From JADFQT01 sp047516825 (lineage in GTDB: Bacteria > Chloroflexota > Dehalococcoidia > Lucifugimonadales > UBA3495): DNA of 12,805 nucleotides. The stretch covers positions 1 to 12,805 of the forward strand of contig JAKZUA010000161.1 in NCBI GenBank assembly GCA_047516825.1, in the 5' to 3' direction. The translations under genes and the position numbers were made by a program. The number at the start of each line of letters is the position of its first letter. Position 1 is the first letter of the stretch. The notes beneath the pieces were generated by a model that made no database searches, was not told the DNA's origin, and saw only the letters and a program-made list of their open reading frames with translations. Shown piece after piece: positions 1 to 7,358 of the stretch.

Positions 1-83
1 CAACCCTTTTGGTACAGCTCCCAGGCTTGGAACCGGCGGTACTCCCGCCAATTGGCAACTTGACTCGAATGATTCCTTTCCAT
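1..83 (-). CDS. N-terminal fragment of a probable IS630-type transposase (runs off the left edge)
   Basis: On the minus strand an ATG at 83 opens a frame that is still open at base 1, giving 27 residues that begin MERNHSSQVANWREYRRFQ and continue AWELYQKG. The pattern NWRE-RR--AWEL---G is what I know from the start of the helix-turn-helix DNA-binding domain of many IS630-family and related transposases, where it is followed by a W-x-Q-R-x-I-A helix. That part lies outside the window. No strong Shine-Dalgarno sequence precedes the ATG. The element's terminal repeat should lie somewhere in 84-140, but I cannot place it. The fragment could instead be a free-standing helix-turn-helix protein. Identification rests on a short stretch, so it is moderate at best. 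Confidence 0.5.
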   Translation of the reverse strand, partial: MERNHSSQVANWREYRRFQAWELYQKG

Positions 84-276
84 GGGACCAATTATGGTAC
101 ATTTTTAAGAAATGTTTAAAGGCTTTTTCTAGGGTCAGTAAGATGCGGAAGTTTGCGGTTTACCCCGTCCCGCAAAAAATGCTAATGTTTGGACCGGATA
201 TGGATGGGCTTCGCAGAGTAAAGGGTAGAACCAACCGGGCTGTTATCCAGGCGACAACTTATAGGAGGTAGCCAAG
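84..276. other. Intergenic DNA between the transposase fragment and the MFS gene
   Basis: No gene is supported here. The stretch should contain the end of the left-hand insertion sequence and the promoter of the MFS exporter. A perfect 7-bp hairpin (152-158 pairing with 170-176, 11-base loop) is visible. It lacks a following T-run on either strand, so I do not call it a terminator. A perfect Shine-Dalgarno sequence, AGGAGG, lies at 263-268 and belongs to the MFS gene. Confidence 0.5.
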
Positions 277-383
277 ACGTCATCACCGGAAAGAAGGGGC
301 GGTGCTATACCTCAGGAAAGTGATACCTCCGAACAGGTATCCCGATCCGATGCTCGGCCAGGAGGCAGGTACGATTCCAAACT
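277..383 (+). pseudogene. Out-of-frame 5' end of the MFS exporter gene
   Basis: A perfect AGGAGG at 263-268 is followed, 8 bases later, by ACG at 277 instead of a normal start codon. From there a frame runs through about 35 codons (TSSPERRGGAIPQESDTSEQ and on to YDSKLL). It is a typical hydrophilic N-terminal tail. This frame is one register away from the frame encoding the MFS body, which becomes recognisable at 384 as FTALRHRDFLLLW. Adding one T to the TTTT run at 383-386 would join the two frames as SKLFTALRHRDF, which matches how MFS_3-type exporters begin. The start codon is therefore non-canonical (ACG) and one base seems to be missing. Either the gene is decayed or the sequence has errors here. 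Confidence 0.5.
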
Positions 384-509
384 TTTACCGCCTTACGTCA
401 CCGCGATTTTCTACTGCTCTGGCTGAGCAACTTATGTAATGCCTCGGCCAGCTGGTTTCAGCAAATTACCATTCCTTGGGTCGTCTGGGAAATCTCCGGC
501 TCTCCCTTT

Positions 510-1592
510 TTGGTCGGCGTCACTGCCGAAATGCGCTCCCTACCTTTCTTGTTCATTGGTCCCTGGGCCGGGGTGTTGGCCGACCGGGTCGACCGCCGCA
601 AAATAGTTTTGGTGGTACAAATCGCTTTAGCGGTGGCCGTGCTCGGCTTCGCCCTGGGAGTCCACCAAGGCTATGTCACCGGCCAATTGGGCGTCTTATA
701 CGCGCTGCTGTTTACCTTCATTACCGGAGCATTGCATTCCCTGATCCAGCCCGTGCGGCAAGCAATGGTAGCAAACACAGTGCCGCGGCAGGACCTGTGG
801 AACGCCATCGCCCTGAACTCCGTTGCCGGCAATGTGGCGCGGGTAGTGGGACCCGGCCTGGGCGGTGTGCTTATTGCCTGGCTGGGGCCAGCGGTGAATT
901 TCCTGATCGAAGGTATATTCTACGTGCTGATGGCGCTGGCGATATTTCCCATTGCGCTGCCCTACCGGGAGGCAATGACGGCAAGAAGAACCTCGGTGAT
1001 AGCCAATCTTAAGCAGGGGTTTAGCTACGTGGTGACCGAGCAACGGATTCTCCGGTTGTTGCTGGTAACGTGCATCTCCGATATATTCATTGCCCCTATC
1101 ATTCATCTCATGCCGGTCATCGCCGATGAGGTGCTGGGACATGGCTCTGAAGTCTACGGTTTCTTGATACTGGCAACTGGCGTCGGAGGGATCATCGCCA
1201 CTGGCTTCTTTGCTTCGCTGGGAGGGTCCTTCCGCAAAGGTTGGATCGGACTGCTAGCGTTGATCCTGCTGGCGGGTTACGTTGTAGTCCTCGGAGCGTC
1301 AACCTGGTTGTGGGTATCGATGTCCGCTATGTTCGGCATGGGGTTCTTCCGGCTGATCTTTAAAATTAACAACAATACCCTGGTGCAGAGCACCATTCCC
1401 GACGCCCTGCGAGGCCGGGTGATGTCGATTTACCACCTGGACCACGGGATTACCCCGCTGGCCAGTATGGCTCTAGGCCTGATGGCGGAGTTTTGGGAGG
1501 CTAATTTGGTGGTTTTGATGGTTGGTCTGGTCAGCTTGGTCCTGACTCTGTACGCCTTCCTGTCCTTCAAAGATATCCGCCGGATGGAGTAA
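510..1592 (+). CDS. MFS efflux transporter, EntS/MFS_3-like (5' end frameshifted)
   Basis: This is an inner-membrane secondary transporter of the major facilitator superfamily, closest in style to the EntS/MFS_3 group of drug and siderophore exporters. The substrate cannot be read from sequence. The stated start is a TTG, the first accepted start codon in this frame, but it is not the real start. MFS sequence continues upstream in frame from 384, with the first helix region reading LLWLSNLCNASASWFQQITI. The classical motif A of the loop between helices 2 and 3 is clear as GVLADRVDRRK, at residues 21-31 from the TTG. Long hydrophobic segments follow (for example 32-52 and 117-146), up to a hydrophobic C-terminus. 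From 384 the protein would be 402 residues, the usual size. The body is free of stops, so the defect is confined to the first 110 bases. The gene stands alone and faces the aldo/keto reductase gene. Confidence 0.85.
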   Translation: MVGVTAEMRSLPFLFIGPWAGVLADRVDRRKIVLVVQIALAVAVLGFALGVHQGYVTGQLGVLYALLFTFITGALHSLIQPVRQAMVANTVPRQDLWNAIALNSVAGNVARVVGPGLGGVLIAWLGPAVNFLIEGIFYVLMALAIFPIALPYREAMTARRTSVIANLKQGFSYVVTEQRILRLLLVTCISDIFIAPIIHLMPVIADEVLGHGSEVYGFLILATGVGGIIATGFFASLGGSFRKGWIGLLALILLAGYVVVLGASTWLWVSMSAMFGMGFFRLIFKINNNTLVQSTIPDALRGRVMSIYHLDHGITPLASMALGLMAEFWEANLVVLMVGLVSLVLTLYAFLSFKDIRRME

Positions 1593-1690
1593 TGCGGATT
1601 ACCCTAGCGGTCCCGGTTTGCTGGCCGCCTCCGCTGCTAAGGTATTGCCGGCTCGAGCTGGCTTTTCAGCGAGTGTTTAAATAGCCGGTT

Positions 1691-1765
1691 TCTCCCCCTT
1701 GGCAATGGGGAGATTAAGACGGGGTGTTGTGACCCCTCCTGACCTCCCCTTTTTAAGGGGAGAGA
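1691..1765. repeat. Compound palindromic intergenic repeat
   Basis: Between two convergent genes lie three hairpins in a row. The first is a 7-bp perfect stem, 1691-1697 with 1707-1713. The second is a 5-bp stem, 1721-1725 with 1732-1736. The third is an 8-bp perfect stem, 1744-1751 with 1755-1762. The outer two share the same CTCCCC/GGGGAG arms, so the whole block can also fold on itself. This hairpin-spacer-hairpin design is typical of dispersed intergenic repeats or small non-autonomous elements, and it may also end transcription from both sides. The third hairpin is followed on the plus strand only by a short TTTT (1767-1770), so it is a weak terminator by itself. Confidence 0.5.
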
Positions 1766-1781
1766 CATTTTAAAAACCCTC

Positions 1782-2801
1782 TCAGCGCCGGTATTCATCC
1801 CCGCAGTCTCCAATTATTTGGTAAAGGTCCCTGGCTCGTCCCAGGACCGACTCTAGGCGGTCGTAATCCGCTGCCTCCAGGGTGATGTCGAAGACCTTGG
1901 CGTTGTCGGCCATGTGGTCTGATGCACCTAGCCGGACGCCCAAAATGGCTCCAGCCACAGCCGGACGGTCCAAGACGTACTTCACCGCCACGTTGGCAAT
2001 GCTGGCCTGCTTGTCAGCGGCAATGCCTTGGAGCACCTCCAGGAGATCCTGGAAAAGCTCCCAACTTCCCCAGGCGTCGATCATCTGCTTGTACTTGCCC
2101 AGGCTGGCCGTGGTCAACTCGCGGCGGCTCGGTTCCGGCTGGCCCAAATACCTGGACGTCAGCAGTCCTCCGCAGACGGTGCCGTAGGCCAGCAGCTGAA
2201 TATCCTGCTCCCGGCAATACTGGACCATTGCCATCTCGGGACGCCGGTCGATCAGCGAAAATTGCACCTGGTTGGAAACTATTTTGATTCCCCGCTCCAC
2301 AATAAGCTTTAGATGCTCGGTGTCGAAGTTGGTCAGGGCGAGGTGACGGATTTTACCCTGGTCCCGAAGCGCGGATAGGTTTTCCAGGGCATCCAGATAT
2401 CTAGCGTCACCGTAGTCCCACCAATGGAATTGCAGCAGGTCCAGGGCCGGCATGTCCATGCGCCGCAGGGAAAGGTCCACATTTTGCTCCACCAGCTGCG
2501 GAGTCATTGGGCCGGGACGGGGCACCCACTTGGTGAAAGCCTGGATGGATGACAGGCTATCCACACCCTGGGATGAAGCCATCTGTTGCCGGAACAGGCC
2601 GATGAAGTCTTCGGCTGGGCCGTAATGGTCGGCCAAATCCCAGGTGGTGAAACCTGCCCGCTGATGCTCCAGCATGCTGGCTATAGCCGCGGAGGGGTCG
2701 ATAGCCCCATGGGCTCCGGAAACCTGCCACATGCCGTTCAAGACGCGGCATATGTTCAGGTCAGGAGTGAGTTGCATTCGGCTCTTTGATGGGAGGGGCA
2801 T
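1782..2801 (-). CDS. Aldo/keto reductase
   Basis: This is an NAD(P)H-dependent oxidoreductase of the aldo/keto reductase superfamily, a cytosolic (beta/alpha)8 barrel that reduces aldehydes or ketones to alcohols. The protein has 339 residues, normal for the family. The catalytic tetrad is complete and correctly spaced: D55 and Y60 in TTWDLADHYG, K91 in FTKW, and H126 in LLQFHWW. The region IRHLALTNFDTEHL followed by VSNQVQFSLIDRRPE is the conserved part of the barrel that leads to the cofactor site. It resembles a subgroup shared by bacteria and fungi. The ATG at 2801 is preceded by a GGAAAGG-like ribosome site. Another ATG at 2777 (residue 9) is possible. The gene points toward the MFS gene. 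It lies 128 bases downstream of the DHH gene on the same strand and could be co-transcribed with it. The substrate is unknown. Confidence 0.9.
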   Translation of the reverse strand: MPLPSKSRMQLTPDLNICRVLNGMWQVSGAHGAIDPSAAIASMLEHQRAGFTTWDLADHYGPAEDFIGLFRQQMASSQGVDSLSSIQAFTKWVPRPGPMTPQLVEQNVDLSLRRMDMPALDLLQFHWWDYGDARYLDALENLSALRDQGKIRHLALTNFDTEHLKLIVERGIKIVSNQVQFSLIDRRPEMAMVQYCREQDIQLLAYGTVCGGLLTSRYLGQPEPSRRELTTASLGKYKQMIDAWGSWELFQDLLEVLQGIAADKQASIANVAVKYVLDRPAVAGAILGVRLGASDHMADNAKVFDITLEAADYDRLESVLGRARDLYQIIGDCGDEYRR

Positions 2802-2929
2802 GGAAAAACCTTTCCGGTTTCTGGCCAGATTTTCGGGGTTGACCCGCTAAACGGAGCGATTACAGTTGTCCTTCTCTCTCGGTTGCCGAAGCCGCCCAAA
2901 TCGTTTCAGGTTTGGGTCGTCTCTTTCAA

Positions 2930-3721
2930 TTAGGGCGGGTTTGCCATCTCTTCGATAAACCCAGCGGCATTTTTATGTCCACCACCGCCAAACCTCTGCG
3001 CCACTTCACCGACATCGAAATCGCCCCTGGACCTTAAACTCCACCGGCGCTTACCATCTGCCCGGTCCAAGAAACTGGCAGCGAAGGGTGCGTCAGGATA
3101 ACGTGTATTTAACTGATCGCCAATCTCACTCTGATAGCAGGTAGCGTTGACAACTGGAACCAAGTATCCAGCCACGGTTCGGAGGGTCGCAACTTCTACG
3201 TGACTTGAAACCTGAATGTTTATCGCGCGTTGAATTGCGATTCCGTCCTTAGCTAGGTCATCAACGGACAGAGAATTCCACACATCGAAATCCTTGGGAT
3301 AAGACCTCAAAGCTGCTGAGACTTCCAAACTGTTTTCCAGTTGAAACAACCACAAATCTTTGTCTTGTATATACTGGAGCAACAGCGGTGCTGATTCACC
3401 GGGAAACCAATATTCCCACGCTAACATCGCGCCCGACTTTTGCATGTCCATGGTGACGAAATCTAAACCAGCCAGGTCTTGAGCCGCGGTTTTATGATGG
3501 TCTAAGACCCGCAGGCTCTCCATTCTCTCACCCAGTTCGATAAGCACGTCGCGAGGATATGAAAAATCTACGATAGTTACTCTAGAGCTATCTGGTAATT
3601 TGGGGGGGGAATCGCCATGTTGAACCGGAAGGTATTCAGCTTGATCGCCTAATGCCTTCCAGGCCACCCAAGCGGCTCCGAAACCATCTTCGCAGTTTTG
3701 GTGATAGAGAACATACTCCAA
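2930..3721 (-). CDS. DHH/DHHA1-family phosphoesterase
   Basis: The protein has 263 residues with both signature regions of the DHH superfamily. The DHH domain has the opening H7-x4-D12-G13 motif, an aspartate in VDFSY (D52), and the DHH triad itself at D74-H75-H76 in RVLDHHKTAA. These residues bind two metal ions, usually manganese. The C-terminal DHHA1 substrate-binding domain ends in GGGGHKNAAGF (245-255). Family members include RecJ nucleases, nanoRNases/pAp phosphatases and cyclic-dinucleotide phosphodiesterases. The short two-domain form without extra domains fits a small phosphoesterase rather than RecJ, but the substrate cannot be chosen from sequence. The start is a TTG with GAGGG about 7 bases upstream. 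The coding strand carries a run of eight C (3602-3609) at codons for S-P-P. An upstream 30-codon frame lies in the same register, separated by one TAG. Confidence 0.85.
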   Translation of the reverse strand: MEYVLYHQNCEDGFGAAWVAWKALGDQAEYLPVQHGDSPPKLPDSSRVTIVDFSYPRDVLIELGERMESLRVLDHHKTAAQDLAGLDFVTMDMQKSGAMLAWEYWFPGESAPLLLQYIQDKDLWLFQLENSLEVSAALRSYPKDFDVWNSLSVDDLAKDGIAIQRAINIQVSSHVEVATLRTVAGYLVPVVNATCYQSEIGDQLNTRYPDAPFAASFLDRADGKRRWSLRSRGDFDVGEVAQRFGGGGHKNAAGFIEEMANPP

Positions 3722-3736
3722 GACATATCCCTCAGG

Positions 3737-3829
3737 CTAGCAATCCTCGGACGGTCCCAGTATAAATATGTGGGGATATCCTGACAATGCCCAACCCTCT
3801 ACAAGCCTGGGCGCTTCCAGCTTGGCCAT
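3737..3829 (-). CDS. Possible 30-residue small ORF upstream of the DHH gene
   Basis: An ATG at 3829, preceded by GGTAGGAG three bases away, opens a 30-codon frame (MAKLEAPRLVEGWALSGYPH then IFILGPSEDC). It ends in TAG at 3737-3739. The frame is the same as that of the DHH phosphoesterase, whose TTG start lies five codons past the TAG. It could be a small protein, a leader peptide coupled to translation of the next gene, or the remains of an N-terminal extension. DHH proteins normally begin right at the YVLYH strand, so an extension is not needed. I recognise no family. Support is limited to the ribosome site and the short spacing. Confidence 0.25.
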   Translation of the reverse strand: MAKLEAPRLVEGWALSGYPHIFILGPSEDC

Positions 3830-3971
3830 GGTCTCCTACCTAACCTTATTCGAAGATTTGAGCTTGCATCCCTTTCCCGCTCGTTTTACATTAGCTCGGA
3901 GCAGGACAGAAACACCGTTCAACATCATTCTAGAAGCCAGAAAATAGACCCGGCGCCTACAGGAGCGGAAT
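3830..3971. promoter_or_regulatory. Divergent intergenic region with the ribosome site of the hydrolase gene
   Basis: This segment separates the minus-strand DHH unit from the plus-strand hydrolase and must hold promoters in both directions. I see no convincing -35/-10 pair. On the plus strand AGGAG at 3961-3965 lies six bases before TTG at 3972 and fixes the hydrolase start. On the minus strand GGTAGGAG ends three bases before the ATG at 3829. Confidence 0.4.
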
Positions 3972-4859
3972 TTGAATACGGCCAATCAATCCTTGCCCCT
4001 GCCGACGGAGCAGTGGGCCATAATCGGTGCTCTGGACGTCCGGTACCTGGACTGGGGCGGGGAGGGCCCTCCCCTCTTGGCCCTACACGGACTGGCCTCA
4101 TCGGCCCATTGGTACGACCTCGTCGCCCCGTATCTGCGCTCTAAGCACCGAGTAATCGCACCGGACCAGCGGGGCCACGGACAGACTTCCCAGGCGAATA
4201 ACGGCTATGACTGGCAATCCCTAACGTCGGACGCGGCAGGGTTGTTGGATCATCTGGGCATTTCAAGGGCATCGGTATTTGGCCATTCCTGGGGCGCTAC
4301 CGTTGCGTTAAACCTGGCAGTACGTTTCCCGGATCGAGTCAGCGCTTTGGGACTGATCGATGGTGGCATCTCCCGGAATAATCCTCCGAGCAATGAGCCT
4401 GCTCAGACCTGGGACCAGGTTAAAGCTCGGGTCCGGCCCCGGGACGTTTCCGGTACTCGCCAGGAATTTCTCCGCCGCCTACAGGATCAACTCTCTTTTT
4501 GCTGGAACGACCAGATTGAGCGTATTGTTCAAACCATGGTATACGAGGACCAAAACGGACAAATCCAGGACATTCTCCGGCCGGAGAATCATCTGCAGGT
4601 GATGCGAGCAATGTGGGAGGAGCCCACTTCGGCAATCTACAACCAGGTCGCCTGCCCAACCCTAATTATCCCCGCGGGCCCAACACCGGAAAGGGCTAAC
4701 ACCGAACGGGCGACGGCAAAAAAGGCCGCCGTGGACGCGGCCTCCCGGAGCATTCGGCAATGCCAGATCCGGTGGATTCCTGAAACTGTTCACGACATCG
4801 GTTATCACAAGCCCCAGGAATTGGCAGAGGTCATGCTGGAGTTCTTGAGCGGGTCCTGA
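3972..4859 (+). CDS. Alpha/beta hydrolase
   Basis: This is a soluble hydrolase of the alpha/beta fold, 295 residues. The nucleophile elbow is GHSWG with the serine at 106. The oxyanion-hole region is LHGLASSAHW (H39-G40). The strand-4 loop reads APDQRGHGQTS. The catalytic histidine is most likely H274 in ETVHDIGYHKP near the C-terminus. The usual acid after strand 7 is not obvious, because that turn reads IIPAGPTPERAN. D130 in GLIDGG, after strand 6, may serve instead, as it does in some dehalogenases. This points to an esterase, lactonase, C-C hydrolase or dehalogenase-like enzyme without settling which. The start is TTG with a well-placed AGGAG. The gene stands alone and converges on the molybdenum hydroxylase gene 91 bases away. 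Confidence 0.88.
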   Translation: MNTANQSLPLPTEQWAIIGALDVRYLDWGGEGPPLLALHGLASSAHWYDLVAPYLRSKHRVIAPDQRGHGQTSQANNGYDWQSLTSDAAGLLDHLGISRASVFGHSWGATVALNLAVRFPDRVSALGLIDGGISRNNPPSNEPAQTWDQVKARVRPRDVSGTRQEFLRRLQDQLSFCWNDQIERIVQTMVYEDQNGQIQDILRPENHLQVMRAMWEEPTSAIYNQVACPTLIIPAGPTPERANTERATAKKAAVDAASRSIRQCQIRWIPETVHDIGYHKPQELAEVMLEFLSGS

Positions 4860-4950
4860 GCCAATCCCAAGGGACCGGGGATTTCTCAAGCCTGTTCCGG
4901 GGTCTTTGCACACGGGGCCCAGTAATCGGGGAGTGTCGCAATCGGGCTCA

Positions 4951-7179
4951 TTATGGCAACTGGGAGAGTTGCCGGTAAACCTTCTCAGACGTGATGGGCA
5001 GGTCCTTAATCCGCACGCCAACAGCATCCGCCACGGCGTTGGCGATGGCCGGGGCCACCGGACCCAGGGGATTTTCGCCGATGCCCTTGGCGTTATAGGG
5101 TCCGGGGCCATTATCGGATTCCAGCAATACGGTTTTCAATTCTGGTATGTCGCAACTGTTGGGAATCCGATACTCACCCAAAGTGGGATTAGTCACCCGC
5201 CCTTCTTGTATCTCAATGCCTTCGGTCAAGGCGAAGCCGATGGACTGGATCACCGCGCCTTCAATTTGACCCTGGTGGTCTAACGGATTCAATACCCTCC
5301 CGATATCATGAGCGGTGGTGAATTTTAGCAGCTTCACCTCGCCCGTTTCGGGATCTACTGAAACCTCGGCAACCTGCGCGGTGAAGGAGGTTACGTCGGA
5401 AGGGTTGGGCTCCAGGACCGACACGCGGGCCACAATGGGCCGGCCCAGCCGGCGCAACAGTTCCGGCCAGGATTGGCGCTCTCCCGTGTCCTGGTTGAAC
5501 AAGTGCAATCCCTCCAGGCCGATCCGCTCCTCTGGCCAGCCCAGCAGGTCGGCCCCGGCACTCAGCAACTCTCTCCTGGCCTGCACCGCCGCCCGAAACG
5601 CCGCCAGTCCGGCGACTCGGGTAACCCGGCTGCCCCCCACCCCAGTGTCGAAACCCACGGCATCGGTGTCCCATACCGCTACCTCAATCTGGTCGGGGGC
5701 CAGGCTGAGTTCCTCGGCGACGATTTGCCTCAGCAGGCTGTTGGTTCCGGTGCCGGGTTCAAATATGGAAGTGTTTACCATTACCAACCCGTCGGGAGCC
5801 AGGGTAACGGCCGAATGGGACTCTCCGCCCGCCGCCGGACGCTCGCCCAGGGCCACCCCCCTACCGACTCCAGGTTTCTTGGGAGCCCGGTAATCGGCGG
5901 CATTCAGGGCCGCTTCCAGGGTCTCCTTGGCGCGGATTTCACGATAAAGAGTCCCTATGGAGGTTTCCTCCCCCTCGGTAATCAGGTTTTTCAGACGGAA
6001 TTCCACCGGGTCCATCCGCAACTCCCGGGCGATACAATCCATGTGGGATTCGCTGCCAAAGAGAGTTTGCGGCTCGCCCGGAGCCCGCATAAACCCGCCG
6101 GGAACGGTGTTGGTGTAAACGTGGATGGCCTCGATGTCGGTATGAGGGATTCGGTAGGGACCGCCGGCCTTGGAAGCACCGCCCAGGTTAACGCCCGGCG
6201 TTGGCTTGAACCCCCCGTAGGCACCGCTGTCAAAGACCACCCTGGCCTGGTGCGCTACCAGGGTGCCATCCCTTTGGACGCCGGTTTTGAGCTGAACCAC
6301 GGCGGCGTGACGTGGATTGCCGGCGGTGAGTTCTTCCAGGTAGTCCATCACCATTCTCACCGGACGCCCCGAATGGACCGCCAGGAAATAGGCCACCGGA
6401 ATGTCCATGGCGGAACCCTTACCCCCGTAATCCCCGCCGATGGCTATCGGATTGACTCTCAAGCGGTCCTTGGGTAGACCCAGGGCAATGGAGAGCTGGT
6501 CCCGGACCTGGTAGGGCACTTTGCAGGATGCCCAGATTTGCGCCACACCTTGTTCATCAATCCACACCAAACAGGAGTGGGTTTCCAGGTAACCCTGATG
6601 CTGCCTGGGGACGGTGAAGGTGTTTTCTACTATGAAATCGGACTGGGAGAAGCCTAATTCCACGTCGCCTCGACCCCATTTGTCCCGAACGAAGGCGTTG
6701 GAAGGCGTCTCCAAGGGTTGGGGTAAACCGCGATAGCTGTTGACCTCTGGATGGAGCAGCGGCGCACCATCCGCCAGGGAGTCCAAGGGGTCGAAAACTG
6801 GGGTTAGCTCTTCGTACTCTACGTCGATAAGGAGCAGCGCCTCTTCGGCCGCATCTTTATCTTCCGCGGCCACGGCGGCTATCCGCTCCCCAACGAAGCG
6901 GACCCGATCCTCCGCCAGCACCGGCACGTCGTGCATGCGGCGACCGTATCGGATGCCTGAAACGTCGGAGCCGGTCAGCACAGCGTGAACACCGGGGACG
7001 CGGCGGGCCTGGGAAGCGTCGATGTTGACTATGCGAGCGTGGGGCCAGGGACTGCGCAGAACTCGGCCCCAAAGAGTCCCTTCTAGAGCCAAATCCGCCG
7101 TGTATTTGGTGGCGCCGGTAGTCTTCTCAGCGCCTTCCATTCGAGGCAGAGGCTTTCCTATCTTCGTGTAGGCGGCCAT
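4951..7179 (-). CDS. Xanthine dehydrogenase family molybdopterin-binding catalytic subunit
   Basis: This is the large subunit of a molybdenum hydroxylase (xanthine/aldehyde oxidase and CO dehydrogenase superfamily). The family hydroxylates N-heterocycles or aldehydes using water as the oxygen source. At 742 residues it matches the CoxL-type length. The order is an a/b-hammerhead domain (about 15-127; MEGAEKTTGATKYTADLALE then G-LWGRVLRSPWPHARI), a first cofactor domain (about 145-385) with IGGDYGGKG (247-255) and GGFMRAPGEPQ (361-371), and a second domain. The second domain ends in KGIGENPLGP, whose E702 is the expected catalytic glutamate. GFMRAPGEPQ is not the AYRCSFR loop of true (form I) CO dehydrogenase, so CO is an unlikely substrate. 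I chose ATG 7179, which has GGGAG seven bases upstream, over a TTG six codons earlier. The [2Fe-2S] and FAD partner subunits are absent on both sides within the window. Confidence 0.92.
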   Translation of the reverse strand: MAAYTKIGKPLPRMEGAEKTTGATKYTADLALEGTLWGRVLRSPWPHARIVNIDASQARRVPGVHAVLTGSDVSGIRYGRRMHDVPVLAEDRVRFVGERIAAVAAEDKDAAEEALLLIDVEYEELTPVFDPLDSLADGAPLLHPEVNSYRGLPQPLETPSNAFVRDKWGRGDVELGFSQSDFIVENTFTVPRQHQGYLETHSCLVWIDEQGVAQIWASCKVPYQVRDQLSIALGLPKDRLRVNPIAIGGDYGGKGSAMDIPVAYFLAVHSGRPVRMVMDYLEELTAGNPRHAAVVQLKTGVQRDGTLVAHQARVVFDSGAYGGFKPTPGVNLGGASKAGGPYRIPHTDIEAIHVYTNTVPGGFMRAPGEPQTLFGSESHMDCIARELRMDPVEFRLKNLITEGEETSIGTLYREIRAKETLEAALNAADYRAPKKPGVGRGVALGERPAAGGESHSAVTLAPDGLVMVNTSIFEPGTGTNSLLRQIVAEELSLAPDQIEVAVWDTDAVGFDTGVGGSRVTRVAGLAAFRAAVQARRELLSAGADLLGWPEERIGLEGLHLFNQDTGERQSWPELLRRLGRPIVARVSVLEPNPSDVTSFTAQVAEVSVDPETGEVKLLKFTTAHDIGRVLNPLDHQGQIEGAVIQSIGFALTEGIEIQEGRVTNPTLGEYRIPNSCDIPELKTVLLESDNGPGPYNAKGIGENPLGPVAPAIANAVADAVGVRIKDLPITSEKVYRQLSQLP

Positions 7180-7228
7180 GCTCCATCTCCCATACAACCT
7201 TCGCTAATGCTTTTTGGCCAGTTGGAAC

Positions 7229-7234
7229 ATTGTA
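7229..7234 (-). promoter_or_regulatory. Candidate extended -10 promoter for the molybdenum hydroxylase gene
   Basis: Read on the minus strand, TACAAT is preceded by TGT, giving an extended -10 element (TGn-TACAAT). Transcription would start near 7222, leaving a leader of about 43 bases before the ATG at 7179. No good -35 hexamer is seen at 17 bases, which is tolerable for extended -10 promoters. The identification is by eye only. Confidence 0.3.
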
Positions 7235-7358
7235 ACAGGCTTCTATATTAACCCACCTCTGGCCAAGGGATACTAGGATTTAGCTAAGGATGCTCCCGGC
7301 CCAACCAGCGCGAACAAGCCGTGGAAAGAAGGACCGCCTGTCTTGCCTCAAGTTGCGC

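Noticed and set aside
152..176. Perfect 7-bp hairpin considered as a terminator
   Set aside because: No T-run follows on either strand. The A-run at its plus-strand 3' side is the wrong polarity, and no gene end precedes it.
696..1142. 148-codon minus-strand frame inside the MFS gene
   Set aside because: It is antisense to transmembrane-coding sequence and has no family features.
2839..2844. TTGACC as a plus-strand -35 element
   Set aside because: No -10 hexamer at the right distance and no plus-strand gene downstream.
2895..2916. 6-bp hairpin after the DHH gene considered as a terminator
   Set aside because: The stem is short with a 10-base loop and is followed by GC-rich sequence on the minus strand.
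5473..6477. A 334-codon open frame on the plus strand opposite the molybdenum hydroxylase gene
   Set aside because: The minus-strand gene has clear family motifs throughout. The plus frame is a shadow in GC-rich coding DNA and has no recognisable domains.
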